Below, piece after piece: positions 33,702-42,037 of a stretch of DNA of 49,348 nucleotides. The stretch is from positions 1-49,348 of the forward strand of contig JASJBB010000013.1 of the NCBI GenBank assembly GCA_030066735.1, written 5' to 3'. Within the stretch, counting starts at the first letter, position 1. Each line of letters begins with the position of its first letter. This stretch comes from Woeseiaceae bacterium (lineage in GTDB: Bacteria > Pseudomonadota > Gammaproteobacteria > Steroidobacterales > Woeseiaceae). Under the pieces are notes generated by a model. The model had not been told where the DNA came from. It worked only from the letters and a program-made list of their open reading frames with translations, and ran no database searches. Both the position numbers and the translations under genes were made by a program.

Positions 33702-34448
33702 ATGTCTCATTCGTCGACCTCCCGCGTCCAGGAATACATTGGCGACCCGGTTTCTGACCAGGCGCCGGTCGGGCGAGAGCAACTGGAAGAAATATTCCAG
33801 GACATCCAGGAAGACCTGCGTTACGACCACGAGCTCAATGGTTGTCTGAACTGCGGCATCTGCACGGCGACCTGCCCGGCCGCGCATTACTACGATTTCA
33901 GCCCGCGCGAGATCGTGCAGTTGCTCTGGACCGAGAACCTCGAGGGCATCTACGACGCCATGCAGGAGAAAATCTGGTCCTGCGCCCAGTGCTACACCTG
34001 CGCCGCGCGCTGCCCGTTCGGCAATTCTCCGGGTGGCCTCGTGATGCTCATGCGTGAGACGGCCATCAAGCATGGCATGGAGTCGGCCAAGAGCGTGCTG
34101 CGGCCGTTCAGCCGCGTCATGCTGAAACTCATTTCGACGGGCAACCAGCTGTCGCCCGACATGATCAACCCCGAGGGCTTCGCTGACTGGGGTCCCAATA
34201 TTTCCAAGGTCGAGGCGCCACTGACCACGTTGCGCAAGGCGATTCCGATGCCGACCTTGCACACGACCAAGACGGCCTGGGAGGTCAATCTCAAGACCTC
34301 GGTCGAGTTGTACACGATCTGGGAAGAAACCGGCGTGCTCGACAGCCTCGAAACGATTGACGAGAACCTCTTCGACGTCATCTGCGACATCATGGACGAG
34401 AAACGCGATGACTACGATGACTGGCTCGACGAGCAGGACGAAGACTAG
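33702..34448 (+). CDS. shdrC1: sHdrC1, iron-sulfur subunit of the sHdr complex
   Basis: A 248-residue HdrC-type protein with two [4Fe-4S] motifs: Cys48/51/54/58 (CLNCGICTATCP) and Cys94/97/100/104 (CAQCYTCAARCP). The remainder is a helical C-terminal domain with a very acidic tail. It passes electrons between the flavoprotein sHdrA and an sHdrB subunit in the cytoplasm. The order C1-B1-A-hyp-C2-B2 followed closely by lbpA is the characteristic sHdr arrangement, distinguishing it from methanogen Hdr. Confidence 0.92.
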   Translation: MSHSSTSRVQEYIGDPVSDQAPVGREQLEEIFQDIQEDLRYDHELNGCLNCGICTATCPAAHYYDFSPREIVQLLWTENLEGIYDAMQEKIWSCAQCYTCAARCPFGNSPGGLVMLMRETAIKHGMESAKSVLRPFSRVMLKLISTGNQLSPDMINPEGFADWGPNISKVEAPLTTLRKAIPMPTLHTTKTAWEVNLKTSVELYTIWEETGVLDSLETIDENLFDVICDIMDEKRDDYDDWLDEQDED

Positions 34449-34457
34449 GAGCAGAAA

Positions 34458-35807
34458 ATGTCGACAGGTAATGGTGGGGAACGTTTTACTGGTCACGGTT
34501 CCGAGTGGACCGACTCGAACCTGAGTCCGGAGGATGCACACGTTGCCACGGTCTGGGTCGACCAGATCGTCAACCGGCGCTCGATGCTGACGAACAAGGA
34601 TCGCGTCGAGGACGTTCGCGACGCGATGTGGGAACTCGAAAAAGACGGCGAGATCCTTGTGCACCGTGTTACCGACGAGCACAAGCCGGTAACCGTGCAA
34701 ACTCTCTATGGTTGGGACAAGCGCATTCCGACCACGCAACTCTGGCACCACAAGTCCTGCGGACAGTGCGGCAACATTCCGGGCTACCCGGCATCCTTGC
34801 TGTGGCTCATGAACGAGATGGACATCACCTATCTCGACGAGACCGACCAGACGTCGTGCACCGCCTGGAACTACCATGGCTCCGGAATCGGCAATATCGA
34901 AAGCCTGGCGGCCGTCTTCCTGCGTAACTTCCACCAGGCCTACGTCTCGGCAAAGGCCCAGGGCCTGCCCGATGGCTACTTTTACCCGCTGGTTCACTGC
35001 GGCACTTCCTTCGGCAATTACAAGGAGGTCCGCGGCTACCTGATCCAGTCCGCGAAGCTGCGCGAGCGCGTCCGCAAGATTCTCGGCAAGCTCGGCCGTC
35101 TCGTCGACGGCAAGCTGCTCATTCCCGAGGAGGTCGTGCATTACTCCGAGTGGTTACACGTGATGCGCGACGAGATCGCCAGGCGGCAGGTTATCGACGC
35201 GAGCCACATTCGCGCGACCGTGCATCCGGCGTGCCACGTCTACAAGATGGTCCCGGAAGACGCGATCTACGACGACAAGATTCTCGGCGGCAACCGGGTT
35301 GCCGTCACCACCGGCATCCTCGAGTCGCTGGGCACCCAGGTCATCGATTACCGGACCTGGTACGACTGCTGCGGCTTCGGCTTCAGGCACATTATTTCCG
35401 AGCGCGAGTTCACCCGTTCCTTCGCGATCGACCGCAAGCTGCGCGTCGCTGTCGAGGAGGCGCAGGCCGACATGATGATCGGCCATGACACGGGTTGCAT
35501 CACGACGCTCGACAAAAACCAGTGGATCGGTGCGGCGGCCGGCAAGCCGGTTGACCTGCCCGTACTGGCCGACTGCCAGTTCGCGGCGCTGGTCTGCGGC
35601 GCACATCCGTACAAGATCGTGCAGTCGCACTGGCACGCATCGTCGACCGAGACACTGATGGAAAAACTGGGCATCGACTGGCAGGCGAAGAAAGCCGAGT
35701 TCGAGGCCTATCTCAAAGACGTCGAAGCCGGCAAAGGCGAGACGCTCTACGACCCGCGGAAGATGATCACGTCGGGTCCGGGCTTCAAAAGGCTAAGCAA
35801 TGACTAA
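34458..35807 (+). CDS. shdrB1: sHdrB1, catalytic-type subunit with a non-canonical N-terminal CCG domain
   Basis: A 449-residue HdrB-like protein, longer than sHdrB2. The C-terminal CCG region is recognisable: HPACHVYK, YDCCGFGFR and HDTGCIT. The N-terminal set is unusual, with Cys101/Cys104 (SCGQCG), Cys134 (TSCTAW) and Cys181 (HCGTSFG) and no paired CC, so its cluster must differ from the classical noncubane [4Fe-4S] cluster. About 100 extra residues precede it. It lies between shdrC1 and shdrA and overlaps shdrA by 8 bases. Confidence 0.9.
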   Translation: MSTGNGGERFTGHGSEWTDSNLSPEDAHVATVWVDQIVNRRSMLTNKDRVEDVRDAMWELEKDGEILVHRVTDEHKPVTVQTLYGWDKRIPTTQLWHHKSCGQCGNIPGYPASLLWLMNEMDITYLDETDQTSCTAWNYHGSGIGNIESLAAVFLRNFHQAYVSAKAQGLPDGYFYPLVHCGTSFGNYKEVRGYLIQSAKLRERVRKILGKLGRLVDGKLLIPEEVVHYSEWLHVMRDEIARRQVIDASHIRATVHPACHVYKMVPEDAIYDDKILGGNRVAVTTGILESLGTQVIDYRTWYDCCGFGFRHIISEREFTRSFAIDRKLRVAVEEAQADMMIGHDTGCITTLDKNQWIGAAAGKPVDLPVLADCQFAALVCGAHPYKIVQSHWHASSTETLMEKLGIDWQAKKAEFEAYLKDVEAGKGETLYDPRKMITSGPGFKRLSND

Positions 35808-36849
35808 ACCAATCCTGATCGTAGGCGGTGGTCCCGCCGGGCTGGCCGCAGCGCACAGTCTCGGCACCGTGGGCCGTTCCAGTATCCTGGTAGAAAAGGA
35901 AGACAAGCTGGGCGGTGCCCCGATCCTGTCCGGCTATGCCAAGCTGGTGCCGTCGGGCGAGTGGGCGAAGGACGCCATAGGCGGCATGGTGGATCGTGTC
36001 GAAGGCGACAAGAACGTTCGAATCCTGACTGATACGCGGGTTACGAAATTCGATGGTACTCCCGGGAATTTCACGGTTGATTTTTCTAACGGTGAAAACG
36101 CGCAAGTCGAGGCCGCGATACTTTGTAGTGGATTCACGCACTTCGACTCGGTCAACAAGCCCGAGTGGGGTTTCGGCACGTTCCCTGACGTCGTCACGAC
36201 CACGCAGGTCGAACAGATGATCTCGTCGGGGCAGGGCGTGCGCTGTCCTTCGGACGGCCGCAAGCCGCAGCGCGTCGCTATCCTGCTGTGCGTCGGCTCG
36301 CGCGATCGCCAGATCGGCCGCGAGTGGTGCTCGAAGATCTGCTGCACGGTGTCGGCGAACATGGCCATGGAGATTCGCGAGGAACTCCCGGACTGCCATG
36401 TCTACATCTACTACATGGACATTCGCACCTTTGGTCTCTACGAAACCAAGTACTACTGGCGCAGCCAGGAAGAGTTCAAGGTCAAGTACATCAAGGCGCG
36501 CATTGCCGAAGTGACCTCGGACGGCGAGAAGCTGATCGTCAAGGGCGAAGACACGCTGGTCAAACGGCCGATCACGATACCGTTCGACATGGTCGTGCAC
36601 GCAATCGGCATGGATCCGAACGTCGAGAATCCGCAGCTTGCCGAGATCTTCGGGGTCGACCTCGAAGAGCACGGCCACATTGGCGCCGAGAACCGTTATG
36701 GCGCGATGGGGCATACCTCGCGGCCCGGGGTGTTCGTTGCGGGCGCCGCAACGGGGCCGGAGACGATCGACGACTCGATCGCACAGGGGCACGCGGCAGC
36801 GATGTCGGTGCTGTCCGAACTGCATCAACCGATTGACAAGAGCGCGTAA
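35800..36849 (+). CDS. shdrA: sHdrA, FAD-binding subunit
   Basis: A 349-residue flavoprotein with the FAD-binding GGGPAG at residues 9-14 (VGGGPAGLAAAHSLG), a cysteine cluster region (CVGSRDRQIGREWCSKICC) and the C-terminal FAD motif RPGVFVAGAATGPETI. It is short and lacks the ferredoxin and thioredoxin-reductase-like extensions of methanogen HdrA, as expected for the sulfur-oxidising form. It forms the electron-splitting or hub subunit of the sHdr complex. Confidence 0.92.
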   Translation: MTKPILIVGGGPAGLAAAHSLGTVGRSSILVEKEDKLGGAPILSGYAKLVPSGEWAKDAIGGMVDRVEGDKNVRILTDTRVTKFDGTPGNFTVDFSNGENAQVEAAILCSGFTHFDSVNKPEWGFGTFPDVVTTTQVEQMISSGQGVRCPSDGRKPQRVAILLCVGSRDRQIGREWCSKICCTVSANMAMEIREELPDCHVYIYYMDIRTFGLYETKYYWRSQEEFKVKYIKARIAEVTSDGEKLIVKGEDTLVKRPITIPFDMVVHAIGMDPNVENPQLAEIFGVDLEEHGHIGAENRYGAMGHTSRPGVFVAGAATGPETIDDSIAQGHAAAMSVLSELHQPIDKSA

Positions 36850-36854
36850 GGCGC

Positions 36855-37709
36855 ATGGCGCAGATCCCCGTCGTCCACGCCGCAGAGATCGAGCGTCCCG
36901 TGCTCGACCTCTCGGGCGAGGGTTTGCGGGCGATCCTGGGCGTAATGATCGCGGGCAGTGAGGACCACGGCGGCATCGAGCGCTACGTCGACGCCATCAA
37001 ACTCAAGAGCGACATGTTCCGGCAGGCAGTCGGCAACGGGTCGGCGGCGAATCTCGAACTCGAGACTTTCAAGGGGCTTTGCACGTTCATGGCTACCGTG
37101 CGGCGCCGCGTCGGCAACTGGCTCACCGAAGAGACCTTCACCGACATGCGCGAGGGTATCGTCGAGCTGTTCGACGGTGACGACAATGTCGACGCCCGGG
37201 TCGCTGCATTCTGCGCGCGCTTCCCCGACGACAAGCAGCACCGCTGGGTGCGGGATCTCGCCGCCGAGCTGCTGCACAACGCCGAGCCGGAGCGAGTCCC
37301 GCTGATGACCCGCTGGGTGTGGGACGCCAAGGCGAACACCGGGGTGATCCGGGAGATCTGGCACGGCGACAACGTCGATCACATCACGATTCCGGTCGGC
37401 GACGGCTACGGCACCTACCTGATGCTGCGCGAGGAACTCAGCCAGTTTCTCTCCGACGAGGGCTTCTTCCGCGACGTCCTGCAATACGTAGACATTCTCT
37501 GCGCCCAGGTCTACGCGCAGTACATCTGCGAGCAGGGTGGCAGTTACCTGCGCGCCGATTTCTCTGCACCCGAAGACCCGATGCAGCATACGCGCAGATT
37601 GCTGGGCCTCGACGGTGTGCAGGCCGGCAGCGGCAAGACGAGACTGAAAACCATTGACGGCGACGCATTCCTGCTGCACGCCGACGAGACAAACGAACAG
37701 GCGCACTAG
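36855..37709 (+). CDS. Conserved hypothetical protein of the sHdr core (between shdrA and shdrC2)
   Basis: A 284-residue soluble protein of unknown function, mostly helical, with few Cys and no recognisable cofactor motif. Blocks such as LKSDMFRQAVGNG and VPLMTRWVWDAKANTGVIREIW look well structured. It occupies the position of the unnamed gene regularly found between hdrA and hdrC2 in sHdr operons, so it is likely an accessory or structural subunit of the complex. It follows shdrA by 5 bases and precedes shdrC2 by 2. Confidence 0.82.
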   Translation: MAQIPVVHAAEIERPVLDLSGEGLRAILGVMIAGSEDHGGIERYVDAIKLKSDMFRQAVGNGSAANLELETFKGLCTFMATVRRRVGNWLTEETFTDMREGIVELFDGDDNVDARVAAFCARFPDDKQHRWVRDLAAELLHNAEPERVPLMTRWVWDAKANTGVIREIWHGDNVDHITIPVGDGYGTYLMLREELSQFLSDEGFFRDVLQYVDILCAQVYAQYICEQGGSYLRADFSAPEDPMQHTRRLLGLDGVQAGSGKTRLKTIDGDAFLLHADETNEQAH

Positions 37710-37711
37710 AA

Positions 37712-38440
37712 ATGCCCATTCATGAAAAATCTCTGATTCGCCCCGAGAACCTGACGACTCACGACGAACTCGTCATCGACGGCGTCGACGTTTCCGGTCA
37801 CTGGAGTACGTTCATCGAGTCGCGCGTCGTCAGCGACTACAACGAGAAGCTCGAGGACGAGATCGCAGCCCTCCCGGGTGGTGAGCAGATTCACCGCTGC
37901 TGGCAGTGTGGCTCGTGCACGAATTCGTGCACGGTCAACGCCATCAACCCGGACTTCAATCCGCGCTACTGGATCTACCTGATTCGCATGGGGATGGAGT
38001 CCGAGCTGTTGCGTGACAAGGACATCATCTGGCAGTGCGTGTCCTGCAACAAGTGCACCTACGCCTGCCCGCGCGACGTGTTCCCGGAGGGCGTCATGAA
38101 AGCAACGTCCCACTGGCTGGAGCGCAAGGGCCACACCGAGAAATCGCCGTCGATGCACTTCGACGAGGTCTTCACCGAGCAGGTCCTGAAGACCGGCAAG
38201 ATCGAAGAGAGCCGCACGATTCGTGGCTTCTTCAAGCGTACGGGCCAGAGCCTCATGCAGCCGTGGATGGTGGAGATGACCAAGCGGATGTTGCGCGGCC
38301 TGCCGGTCGGCCTCCTGACCCGCATGGGCCTCGCGACGCTGGTCGCACCGAAGACGCGCGACTGGTCAGCGGCCAAGGCGGCCATGCAGGACTACATCGA
38401 CGAGCAGCACGAGAAGCAGGAACAGGCACTCTCATCATGA
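37712..38440 (+). CDS. shdrC2: sHdrC2, second iron-sulfur subunit
   Basis: A 242-residue HdrC paralogue with two cluster motifs: Cys63/66/69/73 (CWQCGSCTNSC) and Cys109/112/115/119 (CVSCNKCTYACP). The first motif is followed by TVNA instead of the usual Pro. The C-terminal half is a helical domain with basic residues. The stop overlaps the shdrB2 ATG as ATGA. Confidence 0.92.
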   Translation: MPIHEKSLIRPENLTTHDELVIDGVDVSGHWSTFIESRVVSDYNEKLEDEIAALPGGEQIHRCWQCGSCTNSCTVNAINPDFNPRYWIYLIRMGMESELLRDKDIIWQCVSCNKCTYACPRDVFPEGVMKATSHWLERKGHTEKSPSMHFDEVFTEQVLKTGKIEESRTIRGFFKRTGQSLMQPWMVEMTKRMLRGLPVGLLTRMGLATLVAPKTRDWSAAKAAMQDYIDEQHEKQEQALSS

Positions 38441-39369
38441 CGAAAAAAGACAAGTACCAGAAGGTTGCCTACTACCCGGGCTGTGCGCTCGAGGGAACCG
38501 GCCATTCCTACAACCGCTCGACCAAGGCGGTCGGCAAGGCGCTGGGACTGGATCTCGTCGAGGTCGAGAACTGGAACTGCTGCGGCGCGATGGAGGTCAA
38601 GAACGTCGATCCGAAGCTGCAGACCTACCTGTCGTCGCGCGTCATGTCGACGGCGGCCAACGAGATGGACATGGACGTCGTGATGGCGCCTTGCAACGGC
38701 TGCTATCACAACCTCAAAAAAGCCGAGTACGATCTCAAGCACGACCCCGAGTCGGTCGAGGTGGTCAGCAAGCTGTCGCAGAAAGCGGGTCACAAGACCT
38801 ACGAGGCCGGCCAGGTCGAGACGATCCACGCGCTCGACTGGATCAAGGACACGGTGGGCGAAGAGGGCCTGAAAGAACGCGTCAAGAACTCGCTGAACGG
38901 CATCAAGGTCGCCAATTATTACGGCTGCATGTACACGCGGCCGCGCCACATTTTCCCCGAGAAGGACCAGGGTCCCGGGTCGGAGTCGACGTCCAAGCCG
39001 CATTTCATGGACGACCTGCTGGCGGCGGCCGGGGCGGAGAACGTCGAGTTTCCGCTCAAGACCGCCTGCTGCGGGGGCGCGCACACGCTGTCGGACAGCG
39101 ATACCTCGACCAAGCTCGTGCTGAACATTCTCAAGGCCGCCAAGCTCGCCGGCGCCGACGTCATCGCGACCGAGTGCCCGACCTGTCATTCGGGTCTCGA
39201 GATGCACCAGATTCGGGCCGAGAAGGTGCTGGGCGAGACCGTGGACATCAAGATCCTGTACTTCACACAGCTGCTCGGCGTCGCGCTGGGACTCAAGCCG
39301 CGCAAAGTCGGCGTGCACGAGAACGTCTCCGACTCGAGGGGCTTTCTCAAGGAGCGGGGCCTGGCATGA
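38437..39369 (+). CDS. shdrB2: sHdrB2, canonical CCG-domain subunit
   Basis: A 310-residue HdrB with two classical CCG domains: YPGCALEG, ENWNCCGAME and APCNGCYHN in the first; YYGCMYTRPR, TACCGGAHT and TECPTCHSG in the second. These ligate the noncubane iron-sulfur clusters that act on disulfide- or persulfide-type substrates. It starts in an ATGA overlap with shdrC2; the open frame upstream is a shadow. In models of the pathway, sHdrB subunits work on sulfur bound to lipoyl-LbpA. Confidence 0.92.
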   Translation: MTKKDKYQKVAYYPGCALEGTGHSYNRSTKAVGKALGLDLVEVENWNCCGAMEVKNVDPKLQTYLSSRVMSTAANEMDMDVVMAPCNGCYHNLKKAEYDLKHDPESVEVVSKLSQKAGHKTYEAGQVETIHALDWIKDTVGEEGLKERVKNSLNGIKVANYYGCMYTRPRHIFPEKDQGPGSESTSKPHFMDDLLAAAGAENVEFPLKTACCGGAHTLSDSDTSTKLVLNILKAAKLAGADVIATECPTCHSGLEMHQIRAEKVLGETVDIKILYFTQLLGVALGLKPRKVGVHENVSDSRGFLKERGLA

Positions 39370-39809
39370 GACCGCTCGCCGATATCGAGCAGGCGTTAGC
39401 CGCGATCGATGTCGAGGCTGATCCGCAGGTGGCGGCCGCCAAGTTCCTGCAACTGAGCGAGGAAGTGCTCGAGCACTGGGTGACCGCACATGGCCACGAG
39501 CCCACGGACGAGCAGCGTGAAGGATTTCGTCTGCTGGCTCTGCACCGCCAGGGCACCAAAGGCAACCCGAGTTTCAATGCCTGCCGGGAGACCTGCCGGG
39601 AGATCGCATTTCACTACAATCTCGTGACCATGCAGCCCGAACATACGGAAATTACGCATCGTGCCGAGATGCTAAGGATGGTATCTAATCACCTGTATTT
39701 GTTTGTCAGCGGCAAGCTGCAAATTGCTGCACTGGGGGAGTTTTGTTGTTCCGCAAAGCCGATCCGGTCAACCGATAACCTGGACTCTGGGACTTCAAAG
39801 GAGGCATAG
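39366..39809 (+). CDS. Cys-containing protein of unknown function between shdrB2 and lbpA
   Basis: A 147-residue soluble protein, translationally coupled to shdrB2 by ATGA and ending two bases before lbpA. It has a C-x3-C (Cys73/Cys77 in FNACRETCRE) and a vicinal pair Cys127-Cys128 (GEFCCSAKP), spaced so that they could form a small metal or cluster site or carry sulfur. I recognise no family. Its fixed place inside the core operon suggests a direct role with sHdrB2 or LbpA. Confidence 0.78.
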   Translation: MRPLADIEQALAAIDVEADPQVAAAKFLQLSEEVLEHWVTAHGHEPTDEQREGFRLLALHRQGTKGNPSFNACRETCREIAFHYNLVTMQPEHTEITHRAEMLRMVSNHLYLFVSGKLQIAALGEFCCSAKPIRSTDNLDSGTSKEA

Positions 39810-39811
39810 CC

Positions 39812-40252
39812 ATGCCAGTTGTACGCGGATGTAACCTGCCGGACGAGTTGCTCTACGACGTTGATAACCACATCTGGTTCCAGGACCAGGGCGATGGCAC
39901 GGTCAAACTCGGCATGACGACGGTAGCCACGGCAATGGCCGGCAAACTCGTCGCCTACACGCCCAAGCGCGTCGGCCGCTCCGTTCGCGCCGGCAAGTCC
40001 TGCGGCACGCTCGAGTCCGGCAAGTGGGTCGGCCCTGCGAAGTCGCTGGCCGGCGGCGAAGTCGTCGCGGTCAATGAGGACCTCGTTGGCAATCCGAGCC
40101 TGGCGAATGACGATCCCTACGAGGCCGGCTGGCTCGTCGTTCTGAAGCCCGACGACTGGGATGGCGTGGTCGGCACGCTGACGCCCGGCGCCGATGTATC
40201 CGCGCCCTACGAGGCCAAGATGGACTCGGAGGGATTCGGCGGCTGCGCCTGA
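39812..40252 (+). CDS. lbpA: LbpA, lipoate-binding protein of the sHdr pathway
   Basis: A 146-residue GcvH-like carrier protein. Lys71 in GTLESGKWVGP is the lipoylation site, and VNEDLVGNPSLANDDPYEAGWL matches the conserved GcvH segment. No glycine-cleavage genes are nearby, whereas shdr and dedicated lipoate-assembly genes surround it, which separates it from GcvH. Lipoyl-LbpA is thought to carry sulfur intermediates to the sHdr enzyme. An AAGGAGG site precedes the ATG, the strongest ribosome site in this part of the operon, consistent with high carrier levels. Confidence 0.93.
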   Translation: MPVVRGCNLPDELLYDVDNHIWFQDQGDGTVKLGMTTVATAMAGKLVAYTPKRVGRSVRAGKSCGTLESGKWVGPAKSLAGGEVVAVNEDLVGNPSLANDDPYEAGWLVVLKPDDWDGVVGTLTPGADVSAPYEAKMDSEGFGGCA

Positions 40253-40272
40253 CGGCTCACTCCGGGACAGTC

Positions 40273-40623
40273 ATGAGTGCATCTGACGAGACCGTTGTGC
40301 CAGAGGACATCGAGAAGATGTCGGAGCTGCACGACATGGCGGCGCACGCTTGCGAGCTGCTCAAGGCCATGGCCAACGAGTGGCGCCTGATGATTCTCTG
40401 CCAGCTTTCCGAAGGCGAAAAGACGGTCAGCGAATTGCAGGCAATACTCGGACTGAGCCAGTCGGCGCTCTCCCAGCATCTCGCCATATTGCGCCGCGAG
40501 CGCATTGTGAGTGCACGCAAACACGCCCAGTCGGTCAGCTATTCACTGGCCGGCGACGAGGCAACCAAGGTAATGGAATCGCTGCACGACGTCTTCTGCG
40601 GTGCGGCATCCGACAAGGAGTAA
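40273..40623 (+). CDS. shdrR: ArsR-family sulfur-responsive repressor (sHdrR/SqrR/BigR type)
   Basis: A 116-residue winged-helix protein with DNA-recognition segment LSQSALSQHLAILRRERIV. It has three Cys: Cys27, Cys43 and Cys109. Cys43 and Cys109 are 66 residues apart, the same spacing as Cys41/Cys107 of SqrR and, as I recall, Cys50/Cys116 of sHdrR, where they form a polysulfide bridge that releases DNA. Arsenic-type Cys motifs are absent. It lies 20 bases after lbpA and 4 bases before fadL, inside the operon it probably controls, with operator site C at the operon start. Confidence 0.85.
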   Translation: MSASDETVVPEDIEKMSELHDMAAHACELLKAMANEWRLMILCQLSEGEKTVSELQAILGLSQSALSQHLAILRRERIVSARKHAQSVSYSLAGDEATKVMESLHDVFCGAASDKE

Positions 40624-40627
40624 AATC

Positions 40628-42025
40628 ATGAATGTGACATCCAAACGCGCCGCGACGTTAGTGTCGGCACTGGCTTTGACCTTGCTGACCGGCACGGCGT
40701 CGGCGACCAATGGCTATTTCACGCACGGCGTGGGTACCGAGTCGAAAGGCATGGCGGGAACGGGAGTCGGCTCGGACGGCGTCAGCGGCCCGATCATGGG
40801 CGCATCCAACCCGGCGCTGGCGGTCTTTTCCAACGACAGCTGGGAAGTGGGCCTCAGCGTATTCAGCCCGCGGCGCAGCTACAGCGCCAGCTCCAGCCTG
40901 GCGCAAGGCCAGGGTGGCGCGTTTACGGTTGGCCAGGGCAACTTCGACAGCAGCAGCGAATGGTTCCCGATTCCGTATATCGCGAAGAATTTCCGCCTCG
41001 GCAACGAGTTGGTCATCAACACGTCGTTTTACGGCCGCGGCGGCATGAACACGGACTGGGATGACTCCGACATGTCCGCGACGTCGCTGGCCTGTGACCC
41101 GACCGGGCAACAGGTGGTAACTGGTCCCGGACCGTTCTGCGCCGGTGGCGCCGGCGTCGACCTCTCGCAGGCGTTCCTGTCAGTTAACCTGGCCGGCAAG
41201 GCTGGCGACGGCTTCTCCTGGGGTATCGGCCCGGTCTTCGCATTCCAGATGTTCGAAGCTGATGGCGTCGGATCGTTCACGCCGTTCACCAAGACGTTCG
41301 CAGAGTCCATACTCTCGGGCGGCGGGCCGGTGCCGGCCGATAACCTGACCAACAACGGCCGGGACACGTCGACGGGCTTCGGCTTTGCCGGCGGTATCTG
41401 GTGGGCGATGGGTGAATACGTCAGTGCAGGCCTGTCTTACCATTCCAAGTTGTCGATGAGCGAATTCGACGACTACTCAGACCTGTTCGCGGAAGCCGGT
41501 GGCTTCGATATTCCGGCTAGCACGATGTTCGGAATTTCCTTCAAGGGCGCCAATAACGTGCGCGTCAATCTGGATGTCGAACACACCGAATTCGGTGATG
41601 TTGCATCCGTCGGCAACCCGATGGCCAACATCGCCGCATGCCCGACGGCTGGCCTCGGCGGCACCGACGTCGAGTCCTGCCTCGGCGGCAAGAACGGCGC
41701 CGGTTTCGGCTGGGACGACATGACCACGTTCAAGCTCGGCGTCGAGTGGACGCACAACGATTCACGCACCTGGCGCTTCGGCTACAGCTACGGTGAGCAG
41801 CCGATCGATGGCGCCGATGTCCTGTTCAATATCCTGGCGCCGGGCGTCGTGGAGCAGCACTTCACGGTCGGCATGAGCCAGCGGAGGCCGGGCGGCGGAG
41901 CCTGGAACTTCTCGCTGATGTACGCGCCAAGCAAGGCGGTCAAGGGTGTCAACATGTTCGACCCGACGCAGGAAATCGAGATCAAGATGAACCAGTTCGA
42001 GTTCGAGGTTTCCTACCTCTGGTAA
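40628..42025 (+). CDS. FadL/OmpP1-family outer-membrane channel
   Basis: A 465-residue outer-membrane beta-barrel protein with a signal peptide (cut near TASA-TNGYF) and the FadL-type mature start TNGYFTHGVGTESKGMAGTGVG, ending in aromatic Trp as expected for barrel assembly. FadL proteins pass hydrophobic compounds through the outer membrane. Its ribosome site AAGGAG lies within the end of the repressor gene, so it belongs to the sHdr operon. A role in taking up a hydrophobic or organic sulfur substrate is a plausible inference; a fatty-acid role seems less likely in this context. Confidence 0.87.
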   Translation: MNVTSKRAATLVSALALTLLTGTASATNGYFTHGVGTESKGMAGTGVGSDGVSGPIMGASNPALAVFSNDSWEVGLSVFSPRRSYSASSSLAQGQGGAFTVGQGNFDSSSEWFPIPYIAKNFRLGNELVINTSFYGRGGMNTDWDDSDMSATSLACDPTGQQVVTGPGPFCAGGAGVDLSQAFLSVNLAGKAGDGFSWGIGPVFAFQMFEADGVGSFTPFTKTFAESILSGGGPVPADNLTNNGRDTSTGFGFAGGIWWAMGEYVSAGLSYHSKLSMSEFDDYSDLFAEAGGFDIPASTMFGISFKGANNVRVNLDVEHTEFGDVASVGNPMANIAACPTAGLGGTDVESCLGGKNGAGFGWDDMTTFKLGVEWTHNDSRTWRFGYSYGEQPIDGADVLFNILAPGVVEQHFTVGMSQRRPGGGAWNFSLMYAPSKAVKGVNMFDPTQEIEIKMNQFEFEVSYLW

Positions 42026-42037
42026 TGCAGTGACATT

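Noticed and set aside
33702..39369. Methanogen-type HdrABC
   Set aside because: HdrA is short without ferredoxin extensions, B and C are duplicated, and lbpA, tusA, dsrE and lipoate genes accompany them; this is the sulfur-oxidising form.
39812..40252. Glycine cleavage H protein (gcvH)
   Set aside because: It resembles GcvH, but there are no gcvT or gcvP genes and it is embedded in the shdr operon with dedicated lipoate genes, as LbpA is.
40273..40623. A second arsenic repressor
   Set aside because: It lacks the clustered Cys of arsenic sensors and instead has the SqrR/BigR-spaced pair within a sulfur operon.
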